Source: an uncultured Oscillospiraceae bacterium (GTDB lineage: Bacteria; Bacillota; Clostridia; Oscillospirales; Oscillospiraceae). From it: 32,173 bases of DNA. Below, piece by piece: positions 22,300 through 31,318 of this stretch (the first letter of the stretch is position 1; the number at the start of each line of letters is the position of its first letter). The stretch covers positions 1-32,173 of the forward strand of contig CAKUND010000002.1 in assembly GCA_934668295.1 (NCBI GenBank), read 5' to 3'. The position numbers were made by a program, and so were the translations under genes. Under the pieces are notes generated by a model. It was not told the origin of the DNA, did no database searches, and saw only the letters and a list, made by a program, of their open reading frames with translations.

Positions 22300-23412
22300 A
22301 TGAATGCCGAAATTTTTGCAGCGCTTGCGCAGCTTGAAAAAGAACGCGGGATCCCGCAGAGCTACATGATCGAGAAGATCACGCAGGCTCTCGTTGCTGC
22401 ATACAAAAAGGACAAGGACGGCTATACCGACAATGTTTTCGTCGACGTCAAGGACTACGATATGCACATGTACGTGCAGAAGGAGGTCGTTGACGACGTC
22501 ATCACCCCTGCCACGGAAATTACGCTCGACGCGGCCCGCAGGATCAGCAAGACCGCGCAGCTGGGCGACCTGGTAAACGTCGACGTGCAGACGAAGGATT
22601 TCGGCCGCATCGCCGCCCAGACGGCCAAGCAGGTCATCATCCAGGGCATCCGCGAGGCCGAGCGCGGCATGGTCTTCGATACGTTCTCCTCGAAGGAGCA
22701 CGAAATTCTGACCGGCACGGTGCTGCGCATCGAGCCTGCGACCAACGACATGACCATCCGCATTGGCGGCGGCAACGATAAGACCGATGCCATGCTCTCC
22801 GCGTCCGAGCAGGTCCGCACGGAGTATTATCACGAGGGCGACCTCATCCGCGTCTACGTCGTGGAGGTCCGCCGCTCCACCAGAGGCCCGCAGGTCATCG
22901 TCTCCCGGACACATCCGGGTCTGGTCAAGCGGCTGTTCGAGCTCGAGGTTCCCGAGATCGCGTCCGGTCTTGTGGAGATCAAGGCCATCGCCCGCGAGGC
23001 TGGCTCCCGCACGAAGCTGGCTGTCTATGCCTCGCAGGACGGCATTGATCCCGTCGGCGCCTGCGTCGGCACGCGCGGCGCGAGAGTCGGCGCGGTCGTG
23101 GGTGAGCTGCACGGCGAGAAGATGGACATCATCGTCTGGTCGGAGGATCCGGCGAAGTTCGTCGCTGCGGCGCTTTCCCCGGCAGACGTCAAATCCGTGA
23201 CGCTCCTGCCCGGCAGCACGAAGGCCTGCCGTGTGATCGTTCCGGACGATCAGCTGTCGCTCGCCATCGGCAAGGAGGGCCAGAACGCCCGCCTCGCCGC
23301 CCGTCTGACCGGCTATAAGATCGACATCAAGCCCGCCTCGCAGGAGCAGGAGCTTGAAGCGATCGACGCGCAGCCGGATACAGAGCCGGAAGACGCCGAG
23401 CCGCAGGCGTAA
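22300..23412 (+). CDS. nusA: Transcription termination/antitermination factor NusA
   Basis: A 370-aa RNA-polymerase-binding protein that modulates pausing, termination and antitermination. Domains: N-terminal RNAP-binding domain (1-130), S1 (about 135-200, ILTGTVLRIEPATNDMTIRI), KH1 (about 205-275, with the typical SRTHPGLVKRLFELEVPEI entry) and KH2 (about 280-350, including DQLSLAIGKEGQNARLAARL). A 25-residue acidic tail ends the protein. There are no C-terminal acidic repeats, as usual in Firmicutes. GGGAGG lies upstream. Confidence 0.97.
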   Translation: MNAEIFAALAQLEKERGIPQSYMIEKITQALVAAYKKDKDGYTDNVFVDVKDYDMHMYVQKEVVDDVITPATEITLDAARRISKTAQLGDLVNVDVQTKDFGRIAAQTAKQVIIQGIREAERGMVFDTFSSKEHEILTGTVLRIEPATNDMTIRIGGGNDKTDAMLSASEQVRTEYYHEGDLIRVYVVEVRRSTRGPQVIVSRTHPGLVKRLFELEVPEIASGLVEIKAIAREAGSRTKLAVYASQDGIDPVGACVGTRGARVGAVVGELHGEKMDIIVWSEDPAKFVAAALSPADVKSVTLLPGSTKACRVIVPDDQLSLAIGKEGQNARLAARLTGYKIDIKPASQEQELEAIDAQPDTEPEDAEPQA

Positions 23413-23440
23413 GCCTGCTTCTTAAGAGGGAGGCGCGCAT

Positions 23441-23713
23441 ATGCAGAAGAAAATTCCCATGCGGCAATGTGTCGGCTGCCGGGAAATGAAGGCGAAAAAA
23501 GAGCTGGTCCGCGTGGTCAGAAGCCCGGAGGGGGAAATTTCCCTCGATTTTCGGGGCAAGGCTCCCGGCCGGGGCGCGTATGTCTGCCCGCAGGCCGAAT
23601 GTCTCAAACGGGCGATCAAGTCCAAAGCGCTTGAGCGCGGCCTTGACTGCCAGATCCCGCAGGAGATCTACGATCAGCTCCTTTTGAGAATGGAGGCGGG
23701 CGACCATGACTGA
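23441..23713 (+). CDS. rnpM: YlxR/RnpM family RNA-binding protein
   Basis: A 90-aa protein of the DUF448 family with the signature MRQCVGCREMKAKKELVRVV and the GRGAYVCPQAECLKRA turn. In Bacillus this protein (YlxR, renamed RnpM) modulates RNase P. The usual position between nusA and infB is kept. GGGAGG precedes the ATG, and its end overlaps the next gene by 8 nt. Confidence 0.95.
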   Translation: MQKKIPMRQCVGCREMKAKKELVRVVRSPEGEISLDFRGKAPGRGAYVCPQAECLKRAIKSKALERGLDCQIPQEIYDQLLLRMEAGDHD

Positions 23714-24128
23714 CCAGCAGCAAAAAGCGCTGCGCCTGCTGGGGCTTGCCCGCCGCGCGCGGCTTCTGGAGATCGGCGAGGAGCCGGTCGGCATCGCCTG
23801 CCGAAGCGGCAGGGCGAAGCTTCTATTGGTTGCAAAGGACGCCGGCGATCATACGTTCCGCCGGGCACGTTCCTTTGTTTCGGGCGGAAAATGCCCTTAT
23901 ATCTGCGCACCGTATACAAAGGACGAACTGGGAGACGGGCTGGGCTGCAATGCCTGCGCGCTGTGCGCGTTCACCGATCCCGCGTTTGCAAAATCGTTTC
24001 TTGAGGCACTGGGCGATCCGGAACACGATGAGATCCTGGCCCAGCTGACCGTGCAGACGCAGCGCGTTCTGAAGCGCCGGCAGGAGGCGCAGGCGCACAG
24101 GAAAAACATGAAAACAGGGAAGAAATAA
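23706..24128 (+). CDS. L7Ae/L30e-family RNA-binding protein (YlxQ-like)
   Basis: A 140-aa protein with an L7Ae fold: KALRLLGLARRARLLEIGEE, GRAKLLLVAKDAGDHTFRRA, and the DPAFAKSFLEAL helix after a loop holding extra cysteines (LGCNACALCAFTD). Family members bind kink-turn-like RNA. At 140 aa it is about 35-40 residues longer than typical YlxQ, because of a basic Gln/Lys/Arg-rich C-terminal extension (about 115-140). It lies between rnpM and infB, the standard Firmicutes order. Confidence 0.88.
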   Translation: MTDQQQKALRLLGLARRARLLEIGEEPVGIACRSGRAKLLLVAKDAGDHTFRRARSFVSGGKCPYICAPYTKDELGDGLGCNACALCAFTDPAFAKSFLEALGDPEHDEILAQLTVQTQRVLKRRQEAQAHRKNMKTGKK

Positions 24129-24143
24129 CTGGAGGTGGCTGTA

Positions 24144-26570
24144 TTGAGTATTGAAGTGAAACAGAAGATCAAGGAAGTCGCGGACGATTTTGCGATGCCG
24201 GCCAAGAAGCTCATCGAGATCGTCGGGAAGTTCTATGAAAAGCCGAAAAGCAGCTCCCAGAATTTGACGGAAGACCAGCTGAACGTGATTTTCGACTATA
24301 TCACGCAGCAGAACCAGATCGATTCGATCGAGCAGGTCTTTGCCACAGCGGCAAAGAAGGAAGCACCCGCGCCTGCACAGCAGGCCAAGCCCGCCGCACC
24401 CGCGCAGAACGCGCAGACCGGCAGCCAGCCGCGCCCGCAGGGCGGACAAAATCAGCCGCGTCCGCAGCAGAACAATGCGCCGCGCCCGCAGCAGCAGGGC
24501 TTCCAGCGCCCGCAGCAGGCAGGCAATAACCAGCCGCGTCCGCAGCAGAATGCCCAGCAGTCGGCCGCCAAGCAGCCGCAGCCCGAGCGCAAGCGCGAGC
24601 GCCGCGTCATCGACACCAGCGCCGTCACGGTCAACGCGGACCGCTATGACGACCGCGTCGATTCGCTGGTCTCCGACCGCGTGCAGAATTATTCCAGCGG
24701 CAAGCAGAAGATCGGCAACAAGAATAAAAAGCAGCAGCAGGCCCGGCGCTTCGGCACGAAGTCCCGCTCTGAGGAGCAGGAGAAGATGCGCAGGCTTCAG
24801 CTGGAGATCGCCAAGAAGGCGCAGCTGGTCGTCAAGATCCCCGACGAGATCACCGTCGGCGAGCTGGCCTCCCGCATGAAAAAGACGGTGGCCGAGGTCA
24901 TCAAGTGCCTGCTCAAAAACGGCGTCATGGCCACGGTCAACCAGACCATCGACTTTGACACGGCGGAATTCGTCGCGACCGAGCTCGGCTGCAAGGTCGA
25001 GCACGAGGTCATTGTCACCATTGAGGAGCGCCTGTTTGATGACCATCAGGACACTGCCGACGAGCTGGTCACCCGTCCGCCGGTCGTGGTCGTCATGGGC
25101 CACGTCGACCACGGCAAGACGAGCCTGCTCGACTATATCCGCCACGCGAAGGTCGCGGCCGGCGAAGCCGGCGGCATCACGCAGCACATCGGCGCGTATA
25201 CCGTTGAAATCAATGGCCAGCCCATCACCTTCCTCGATACCCCGGGCCACGCGGCCTTTACCGAGATGCGCGCGCGCGGCGCCATGTGCACCGATATCGC
25301 CATTCTCGTCGTCGCCGCTGACGACGGCATCATGCCGCAGACCATCGAGGCCATCAACCACGCCAAGGCGGCCCAGATCCCCATCATCGTGGCGGTCAAC
25401 AAAATGGATAAGCACGGCGCGAACCCCGACCGCATCCTGACCCAGCTGACCGAGCACGGTCTGACGCCGGCAGAATGGGGCGGCGAGACCGAGGTCTGCA
25501 AGATCTCTGCCAAGACGGGCGCCGGCATCGACGAGCTGCTCGAGACGGTCATTCTGACCGCCGAGATGGAAGAACTCAAGGCCAACCCGAACCGTGCGGG
25601 CAAGGGCTGCGTCCTCGAGGCGCGGCTGGATAAAAACCGCGGCCCGATCGCAACGCTGCTTGTCCAGAACGGCACGCTGCGTCAGTCCGACCTTATCATT
25701 GCGGGCACGGCTGTGGGCCGCGTGCGTGTCATGACGAACGACAAGGGCGCGCAGGTCAAGGAGGCCGGCCCGTCCGTTCCGGTCGAGATCACCGGTCTTG
25801 CTGAGGTCCCGTCTCCCGGCGACGAGTTCAGCGTCGTCTCCGACGAGCGCATGGCACGTCAGCTGGTCGAGCAGCGCAAGCAGAAGATCAAGGACGACGC
25901 CAACAAGCTCAACCAGAAGGTCACGCTCGAAAGCCTGTTCTCCAAGCTGCAGGAGGGCGAGATGAAGGAGCTGAACCTCATCGTCAAGGCAGACGTGCAG
26001 GGCTCCGCCGAGGCTGTCAAGGCGTCTCTCGAGAAGCTGTCGAACGAGGAGGTACGCGTGCGCGTCATCCACGCGGGTGTCGGCGCGATCAACGAGTCCG
26101 ATATCCTGCTGGCCTCCACGTCCAACGCCATCGTCATCGGCTTCAATGTCCGCCCGAATGAGCTGGCCCAGGCCGCCGCGAAGCGCGACAAGGTCGACAT
26201 GCGCATGTACCGCGTCATCTATGACGCCATCAACGAGATCACCGACGCCATGAAGGGTATGCTTGCGCCCAAGTTCCGCGAGGCCATCATCGGCCACGCC
26301 GAGGTCCGTCAGACCTACAAGGTCTCCGCCATCGGCACCATCGCGGGCTGCTACGTCAAGGACGGCAAGATCACGCGCGACGCGTCTGTGCGCGTGCTGC
26401 GCGACAATATCGTCATCCATGAGGGCAAGCTCGGCTCCCTGCAGCGCTTCAAGGACGCGGTCAAGGAGGTCGCCGCCGGCTACGAATGCGGCATGTCGAT
26501 CGAGAAGTTCAACGACATCAAGGAAGGCGACATTTTCGAGTGCTTCGTCATGGAGCAGATCAAGGAGTAA
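24144..26570 (+). CDS. infB: Translation initiation factor IF-2
   Basis: GTPase that places initiator tRNA in the ribosomal P site and promotes subunit joining. About 808 aa from TTG 24144 (GGAGG 8 nt upstream; the GTG at 24135 overlaps that Shine-Dalgarno). Layout: an N-terminal IF2N helical domain, a linker rich in Gln, Pro and Arg (about 70-160), a second IF2N domain ([18 protein letters not shown]), then the G domain with GHVDHGKTS at 319, DTPGH near 366 and NKMD near 419, and domains II, III and IV (C2, ending at [15 protein letters not shown]). Complete. Confidence 0.98.
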   Translation: MSIEVKQKIKEVADDFAMPAKKLIEIVGKFYEKPKSSSQNLTEDQLNVIFDYITQQNQIDSIEQVFATAAKKEAPAPAQQAKPAAPAQNAQTGSQPRPQGGQNQPRPQQNNAPRPQQQGFQRPQQAGNNQPRPQQNAQQSAAKQPQPERKRERRVIDTSAVTVNADRYDDRVDSLVSDRVQNYSSGKQKIGNKNKKQQQARRFGTKSRSEEQEKMRRLQLEIAKKAQLVVKIPDEITVGELASRMKKTVAEVIKCLLKNGVMATVNQTIDFDTAEFVATELGCKVEHEVIVTIEERLFDDHQDTADELVTRPPVVVVMGHVDHGKTSLLDYIRHAKVAAGEAGGITQHIGAYTVEINGQPITFLDTPGHAAFTEMRARGAMCTDIAILVVAADDGIMPQTIEAINHAKAAQIPIIVAVNKMDKHGANPDRILTQLTEHGLTPAEWGGETEVCKISAKTGAGIDELLETVILTAEMEELKANPNRAGKGCVLEARLDKNRGPIATLLVQNGTLRQSDLIIAGTAVGRVRVMTNDKGAQVKEAGPSVPVEITGLAEVPSPGDEFSVVSDERMARQLVEQRKQKIKDDANKLNQKVTLESLFSKLQEGEMKELNLIVKADVQGSAEAVKASLEKLSNEEVRVRVIHAGVGAINESDILLASTSNAIVIGFNVRPNELAQAAAKRDKVDMRMYRVIYDAINEITDAMKGMLAPKFREAIIGHAEVRQTYKVSAIGTIAGCYVKDGKITRDASVRVLRDNIVIHEGKLGSLQRFKDAVKEVAAGYECGMSIEKFNDIKEGDIFECFVMEQIKE
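24405..24590 (+). repeat. QPRPQ-type low-complexity repeats in the IF-2 linker
   Basis: The DNA encodes several imperfect copies of Q-P-R-P-Q ([33 protein letters not shown]), built from repeated cag/cgc/ccg codons. Such tracts vary in length between strains and are prone to replication slippage. Confidence 0.7.
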
Positions 26571-26579
26571 ACACAGGCT

Positions 26580-26617
26580 GGCCAGCGCCGGAAGCCGGCG
26601 CTGGCCGCACCGTTTTT
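26580..26617 (+). terminator. Hairpin between infB and rbfA
   Basis: A perfect 12-bp stem, GGCCAGCGCCGG (26580-26591) with CCGGCGCTGGCC (26595-26606), with a 3-nt AAG loop. TTTTT follows at 26613-26617 after GCACCG. It resembles an intrinsic terminator set inside the operon. The gap to the T run makes full termination unlikely, so attenuation or RNA stabilisation is possible. Confidence 0.6.
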
Positions 26618-26629
26618 CAAGGAGGTACT

Positions 26630-27010
26630 ATGGCTTCCAATCGAATCGGCCGGATCAATGAGGAGATCCAGCGGGAGCTGGCGGAGCTGATCCGCTCGCT
26701 CAAAGACCCGCGGGTGCAGACCATGATCTCCATCACGCGCGTGGACACCACGCCGGATCTGCGCTACAGTAAAATTTATGTGAGCGTGCTGGAAGAAGCC
26801 CGGTCGCAGGACGCGCTGCGCGGCTTGAAGTCCGCGGGCGGCTGGCTGCGGCGCGAGCTTGGCAGCCGTCTGCAGCTGCGCTACACGCCGGAGCTCATCT
26901 TCACGCTCGACGATTCGCTCAAATACGGCGCGCACATGTTCGATCTGCTCGAAAAGCTCGAACGGCAGGAGGCTGCGCGGGAGGCGGAAAAGGCCAATGA
27001 CGAGGGCTGA
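26630..27010 (+). CDS. rbfA: 30S ribosome-binding factor RbfA
   Basis: A 126-aa KH-fold factor for 30S maturation: RIGRINEEIQRELAELIRSL, DPRVQTMISITRVDTTPDLR, YSKIYVSVL and the RYTPELIFTLDDSLKYGAHM helix. GGAGG lies 5 nt before ATG 26630. The stop overlaps nrnA by 14 nt. Confidence 0.97.
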   Translation: MASNRIGRINEEIQRELAELIRSLKDPRVQTMISITRVDTTPDLRYSKIYVSVLEEARSQDALRGLKSAGGWLRRELGSRLQLRYTPELIFTLDDSLKYGAHMFDLLEKLERQEAAREAEKANDEG

Positions 27011-27944
27011 ATTCTGCGCGTTTGCGCGCGTGCACGACAGGTTTGTCATCCTGACCCACCGCCGCCCGGACGGCGACACCATCGGCTGCGCGAGCGCGCT
27101 GTGCCTCGGACTGCGGCAGCTGGGGAAAACGGCGTTTGTGCTGAAAAACGAGCAGTTCACGCCGCGCTTCGCGCCGTTTCTGGACGGACTCGTCTGTGAT
27201 GAATTGCCTGCGGATGCGACTGTTATTTCCACGGATATCGCGTCTGAGGGGCTTTTGTCCTTTGACGCCGTGCGCATGGGCCTCACGCCCGTCTGCGCGG
27301 TCGACCATCACGGCAGCAATTCGCTTGCCTGCCCGAAGCTTGTCGAGGCGGACAAGGCTGCCTGCGGCGAGATCGTGTACGCGCTTTTGCAGGAGCTTGG
27401 CGTGATGGTCACGAAGCGGATCGCGGCGTGTTTGTATGTCGCGGTCTCGACGGACACGGGCTGCTTCAAATTTTCCAACACCACAGCCAACACCCACCGC
27501 ACGGCCGCCGCGCTGATCGAGGCGGGCGCGGATGTGTATCCCATCAACAAGGTCTTTTTCGACACCAAGAGCTTTTCCCGCCTCCGGCTGGAGGCGAAGC
27601 TCACGGACACGATGGAGTTTTACGCGGATGGGACTGTCGGCGTGTGCGTCATGCCGAAAAACCTGCTTGCGGAATTTTCCGTTACGGAGGACGATCTGGA
27701 CTCAATCTCCGGCTTTGCCCGCAGCATTGAGGGCGTGCGGATCGGCGTCATGATCCGCGAGGTCGAGGACGGCCTCGGCAAGATCAGCCTGCGCACCGAA
27801 GCGCCGTATGACGCGGCGCAGATCTGCGGTCTGCTCGGCGGCGGCGGCCATGCCGCTGCGGCGGGAGCCAGCGTCCCCGGCGGCGTCGAGGGCGCGAAAG
27901 CAGCCATTTTGCAGGCGCTGCGCGACAGCGGCGTGAAGCTTTGA
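26997..27944 (+). CDS. nrnA: DHH-family phosphoesterase NrnA (oligoribonuclease/pAp phosphatase)
   Basis: A 315-aa cytosolic enzyme that degrades very short oligoribonucleotides and dephosphorylates 3'-phosphoadenosine 5'-phosphate. DHH domain: LTHRRPDGDTIG (motif I, residues 20-31), STDIAS (motif II) and VDHHGSN (motif III). The C-terminal DHHA1 domain ends with the GGGGHAAAAG substrate-binding motif. ATG 26997 lies inside the end of rbfA. The order rbfA-nrnA-truB-ribF is common in Firmicutes. Confidence 0.94.
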   Translation: MTRAEFCAFARVHDRFVILTHRRPDGDTIGCASALCLGLRQLGKTAFVLKNEQFTPRFAPFLDGLVCDELPADATVISTDIASEGLLSFDAVRMGLTPVCAVDHHGSNSLACPKLVEADKAACGEIVYALLQELGVMVTKRIAACLYVAVSTDTGCFKFSNTTANTHRTAAALIEAGADVYPINKVFFDTKSFSRLRLEAKLTDTMEFYADGTVGVCVMPKNLLAEFSVTEDDLDSISGFARSIEGVRIGVMIREVEDGLGKISLRTEAPYDAAQICGLLGGGGHAAAAGASVPGGVEGAKAAILQALRDSGVKL

Positions 27945-27953
27945 GGAGAACCT

Positions 27954-28844
27954 ATGGCAAACGGAATCCTTGTGATCGACAAGAGCGCCGGTTGGACGAG
28001 TCAGGATGTGGCGGCCAAGCTGCGCGGCGTGTTTCATGAGCGCCGCGTCGGCCATGGCGGCACGCTCGACCCGATGGCCACCGGCGTTCTGCCCATTTTT
28101 ATCGGCCGCGCGACAAGAGCGGCGGAATTTCTGGAATCGGCGGAAAAGGAATACATCGCGGGGCTTCGCCTCGGCACCGTGACCGACACGCAGGATACGA
28201 GCGGGAATGTGCTCGAAACGCATCCTGTGACGGCTGCGCGGGAGGAGGTGCAGGCTGCGCTCCGGCAGTTCCTCGGCCCCATCGAGCAGATCCCGCCCAT
28301 GTATTCTGCCATCAAAATCGGCGGCCAGAAGCTTTATGAGCTGGCCCGTAAGGGCAAAGAGGTCGAGCGGAAACCCCGCAGCATCACCATCCATGAGCTG
28401 GAGCTGCTGGAGGGGGAGGGGACGGAGTATACCCTTCGCGTCCGCTGCTCCAAGGGGACGTATGTCCGCACGCTCTGCCACGATCTGGGCCGCGCGCTCG
28501 GCTGCGGCGGCTGCATGTCGTCTCTGCGCCGGACGCGGGCCGGGAGCTTTACGCTTTCGCAGGCCGTCACGATGCAGCAGGTGCTGGACTTTGCCGCGGA
28601 GCACGACCCGCAGCAGCTTCTGATGCCGGTCGATGCGATCTTTGCAGAGCACCCGCCGCTCATCGTTACGATGGGACAGGCCGGGAAGCTGAAGAACGGC
28701 GCACAGATCAGGGACTGGCAGTTTCAGCCCGGCACGTACCGCGTCTTTGCCGAGGACGGCGAATTTCTGCTGCTCGGCCGCGTGGAGAACGGCGTGCTGA
28801 CCACCATCAAGAGCTTTTTCGAGGTGAACACACGTGCAACATGA
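27954..28844 (+). CDS. truB: tRNA pseudouridine(55) synthase TruB
   Basis: Makes pseudouridine 55 in the T loop of tRNAs. 296 aa. The catalytic aspartate is D39 in GHGGTLDPMATGVLP. Also visible are the KEYIAGLRLGTVTDTQD strand, the IPPMYSAIKIGGQKLYELAR thumb region, and CSKGTYVRTLCHDLG. A C-terminal PUA-like domain follows. It begins 9 nt after nrnA and overlaps ribF by 11 nt. Confidence 0.97.
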   Translation: MANGILVIDKSAGWTSQDVAAKLRGVFHERRVGHGGTLDPMATGVLPIFIGRATRAAEFLESAEKEYIAGLRLGTVTDTQDTSGNVLETHPVTAAREEVQAALRQFLGPIEQIPPMYSAIKIGGQKLYELARKGKEVERKPRSITIHELELLEGEGTEYTLRVRCSKGTYVRTLCHDLGRALGCGGCMSSLRRTRAGSFTLSQAVTMQQVLDFAAEHDPQQLLMPVDAIFAEHPPLIVTMGQAGKLKNGAQIRDWQFQPGTYRVFAEDGEFLLLGRVENGVLTTIKSFFEVNTRAT

Positions 28845-29727
28845 CCGCGTTCTGGCCCTCGGCTTTTTTGACGGCATTCATCTGGGCCATGCCGCGCTTC
28901 TGAACAAAACGCGGCAGCGTGCACAGGAGCTGGGCCTGACCCCGGCGGCCATGAGCTTTGACACGCATCCGGATACGCTCGTGTTCGGGACGCGCGTACC
29001 GCTGCTCAATACCATGGCCGAGCGTGAGCTTCTCATGCGCAGGCTGTGCGGCATTGAGGAAGTGATCTTCGCGCACTTTGACGAGGCAATGATGCACATG
29101 CCGTGGGAGGCGTTTATCGAGGACTATCTCGTCCGGCAGCTGCATGCCCGGCATGTGGTCTGCGGACACGACTTTCACTTTGGGGACAAGGGGCAGGGGA
29201 CCCCGGAGCGGCTGCGCGAAGCATGCCGCAAGCTCGGCCTCGGCTGCGACGTGATCCCGGAAATTCAGCTGGACGGGCAGTGCGTCAGCTCGACGGCTAT
29301 CCGTGCGCTTCTGCGCTCCGGCGATTGTAAGACCGCCGCACGGCTGCTCGGCCACGGCCAGCTCGTGACCGGCATCGTGCAGAAGGGCGCGGGCAGGGGA
29401 GCCGGGCTCGGCTTCCCGACGGCCAATCTGCCGTTTGCGCCGGACGTGCTCGTCCCGGCTTTCGGCGTCTACCGCGCAGAGGCGGAGCTTGACGGCAGGC
29501 GCTATCCCGCCTGCGTCAACATCGGCGTCCATCCGACGCTCGGCGCGCTCCAGGCGCCGGTGCTGGAGGCCAACCTGATCGGCTTCTCCGGCGATCTATA
29601 CGGAAAGGAGCTCGCGGTCTGGCTGGAGGATCATCTGCGCGGGGAAATGCGCTTTGAGCGCCTGGAGGCGCTCCGCGCCCGCGTGCTGTATGACCGGCAG
29701 CTGGTCGCAGATTTTTATCAGACATGA
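28834..29727 (+). CDS. ribF: Bifunctional riboflavin kinase/FAD synthetase
   Basis: Converts riboflavin to FMN and FMN to FAD. 297 aa. The N-terminal adenylyltransferase domain has LGFFDGIHLGHAALL, VCGHDFHFGDKGQG and VSSTAIRALLRSGD. The C-terminal flavokinase domain has GAGLGFPTANLPF, GVYRAEAEL, and CVNIGVHPTLG. It starts with GTG 28834 inside the end of truB, the usual arrangement. The end overlaps the GNAT gene by ATGA. Confidence 0.97.
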   Translation: MQHDRVLALGFFDGIHLGHAALLNKTRQRAQELGLTPAAMSFDTHPDTLVFGTRVPLLNTMAERELLMRRLCGIEEVIFAHFDEAMMHMPWEAFIEDYLVRQLHARHVVCGHDFHFGDKGQGTPERLREACRKLGLGCDVIPEIQLDGQCVSSTAIRALLRSGDCKTAARLLGHGQLVTGIVQKGAGRGAGLGFPTANLPFAPDVLVPAFGVYRAEAELDGRRYPACVNIGVHPTLGALQAPVLEANLIGFSGDLYGKELAVWLEDHLRGEMRFERLEALRARVLYDRQLVADFYQT

Positions 29728-30284
29728 GGTTTGAACGGATCGACGCGTCCCATCCGCTGTTTGAAGCGTCGTTTGCCCTCTATGAAGCCAGCTTCCCGCC
29801 CAACGAACGGCGCACGCGGGAAGACCATCTGCGCGCCCTGCAGGACGCGGACTTTTCCCCGCTCGGCGCGGTCGAAGACGGGAAGCTGCTGGCAGACGTG
29901 TTTTTGTGGGAAGCAGAGGACTTCTGCTATCTTGAGCATTTTGCCGTCCGGCCTGAGCTGCGCGGTCATGGGACTGGCAGCGCGCTGCTCCGGCAGCTCT
30001 TGAGCCGGGACAAGCCCCTGATCCTCGAAATTGAGCCGCCAGAGGACGAGCTCACCTGCCGCCGCAAGCGTTTTTACGAGCGAAACGGCCTGCAGGCGCA
30101 GCCGTATGCGCACGTACAGCTCCCGTTTCAGGGGGATGGGCCCATCGTCCCGCTCGTCATCATGGCGAACCGGGCGCTGAGCTTGGCGCAATGCCGCGCA
30201 TTCCAGCAATATCTGCTGGATCGTGTCGTGGCGTACACGCAGTACCGGAAAACGCTTGACATTGCGGATATGCTTGGAATATAA
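29724..30284 (+). CDS. GNAT-family N-acetyltransferase
   Basis: A 186-aa protein of the Gcn5-related fold. The acetyl-CoA-binding region is LEHFAVRPELRGHGTGSALL (residues 71-90), with the V-x-P-x-x-R-G-x-G-x-G/A pattern. The N terminus ASFALYEASFPPNERRTRED is typical of small clostridial GNATs. The acceptor is unknown. The ATG overlaps the ribF stop (ATGA), so it belongs to the end of the long operon. There is no terminator before smpB. Confidence 0.88.
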   Translation: MRFERIDASHPLFEASFALYEASFPPNERRTREDHLRALQDADFSPLGAVEDGKLLADVFLWEAEDFCYLEHFAVRPELRGHGTGSALLRQLLSRDKPLILEIEPPEDELTCRRKRFYERNGLQAQPYAHVQLPFQGDGPIVPLVIMANRALSLAQCRAFQQYLLDRVVAYTQYRKTLDIADMLGI

Positions 30285-30320
30285 TACACAACGTATCAGT
30301 GCCAGAGGGAGGTGTGCGCG

Positions 30321-30776
30321 ATGGCGGAGGGCGTGAAGATCGCCGCGAGAAATCAGAAGGCGTTTCATGAATATTTTATCGACGAAAAATTCGAGGCCGG
30401 CATCGAGCTCACCGGGACAGAGGTCAAATCGATCCGACTCGGCACGCTCAGCCTGAAGGAAGCCTGGTGCCAGATCAAGGATGGCCAGCTTTTCATCCGG
30501 CAGATGCACATCGCGCCCTATGAGCAGGGCAATATCTTCAACAAGGACCCGCTTCGCCCGCGCAGGCTGCTCATGCACAAGCGTGAGATCATGCGGCTGT
30601 ATGGCAAGGTGAAGCAGGACGGATATGCGCTGATCCCGCTGAGCGTCTATTTCCGCGGCAGTCTCGTCAAGGTCGAGGTCGCGCTTGCAAGGGGCAAGAA
30701 GCTCTATGACAAGCGCGACGACGCCGCAAAGAAAGACGCCAAGCGCCAGATCGACCGCGCAATGAAAGGACGGTAA
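30321..30776 (+). CDS. smpB: SsrA-binding protein SmpB
   Basis: A 151-aa OB-fold protein that binds tmRNA and brings it to stalled ribosomes for trans-translation. Landmarks: ARNQKAFHEYFIDEKFEAGI, LTGTEVKSIRLGTLSLKEAW, and the basic C-terminal tail after ARGKKLYDKRDDAAKKDAKR. GGGAGGTG precedes ATG 30321; an in-frame ATG at 30312 is less well placed. The tmRNA gene begins 1.3 kb downstream. Confidence 0.97.
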   Translation: MAEGVKIAARNQKAFHEYFIDEKFEAGIELTGTEVKSIRLGTLSLKEAWCQIKDGQLFIRQMHIAPYEQGNIFNKDPLRPRRLLMHKREIMRLYGKVKQDGYALIPLSVYFRGSLVKVEVALARGKKLYDKRDDAAKKDAKRQIDRAMKGR

Positions 30777-30778
30777 CT

Positions 30779-31318
30779 ATGGAAAACCCCATCATGACCA
30801 TTACAATGGCAGACGGCGGCAAGATCGTCTGCGAGCTCTATCCCGAGAAGGCGCCGCAGAGCGTCCGCAATATGATCTCTCTTGCCAACAAGGGCTTTTA
30901 CGACGGCCTGATCTTCCACCGCGTCATCTCCGGCTTCATGATCCAGGGCGGCTGCCCCAAGGGCACCGGCACTGGCGGCCCCGGCTACTGCATCAAGGGC
31001 GAGTTCAAGCTGAACGGTGTGAAGAATACCCTCAGCCACAAGCGCGGTGTCCTGTCCATGGCCCGCGCGCAGGCGGCCAACTCCGCCGGCAGTCAGTTCT
31101 TTATTATGCACGAGGACGGCGAATTCCTCGACGGCCAGTATGCCGCGTTCGGCAAGGTGCTCGAGGGCATGGACGTCGTCGACAAGATCGCCGCCGTGAA
31201 GACCGACGGGAACGACCGTCCGCTCACCGAGCAGAAGGTCGCCTCCATCCGCGTCGATACGAAGGGCGAGGAATACCCCGAGCCCGATAAGCTCCGCGAC
31301 CCCTACGGACGCGGATGA
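30779..31318 (+). CDS. Cyclophilin-type peptidyl-prolyl cis-trans isomerase
   Basis: A 179-aa cytosolic cyclophilin without signal peptide. Active-site segments are FYDGLIFHRVISGFMIQGG, GTGTGGPGYCIKGEF, LSMARAQAANSAGSQFFI and AAFGKVLEGMDVVDKI. It catalyses proline isomerisation in protein folding. It starts 2 nt after smpB and overlaps the next gene by ATGA, so the three genes are coupled. Confidence 0.95.
   Translation: MENPIMTITMADGGKIVCELYPEKAPQSVRNMISLANKGFYDGLIFHRVISGFMIQGGCPKGTGTGGPGYCIKGEFKLNGVKNTLSHKRGVLSMARAQAANSAGSQFFIMHEDGEFLDGQYAAFGKVLEGMDVVDKIAAVKTDGNDRPLTEQKVASIRVDTKGEEYPEPDKLRDPYGRG

Noticed and set aside
24405..24590. Repeats in infB considered as a CRISPR array or tandem repeat locus
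   Set aside because: They are short, imperfect coding repeats in the IF-2 linker, with no regular spacers.
23823..26420. An 865-codon open frame on the minus strand opposite ylxQ and infB
   Set aside because: It mirrors infB, whose protein is unmistakable. High G+C third positions keep the antisense frame open. No start signal or family match.
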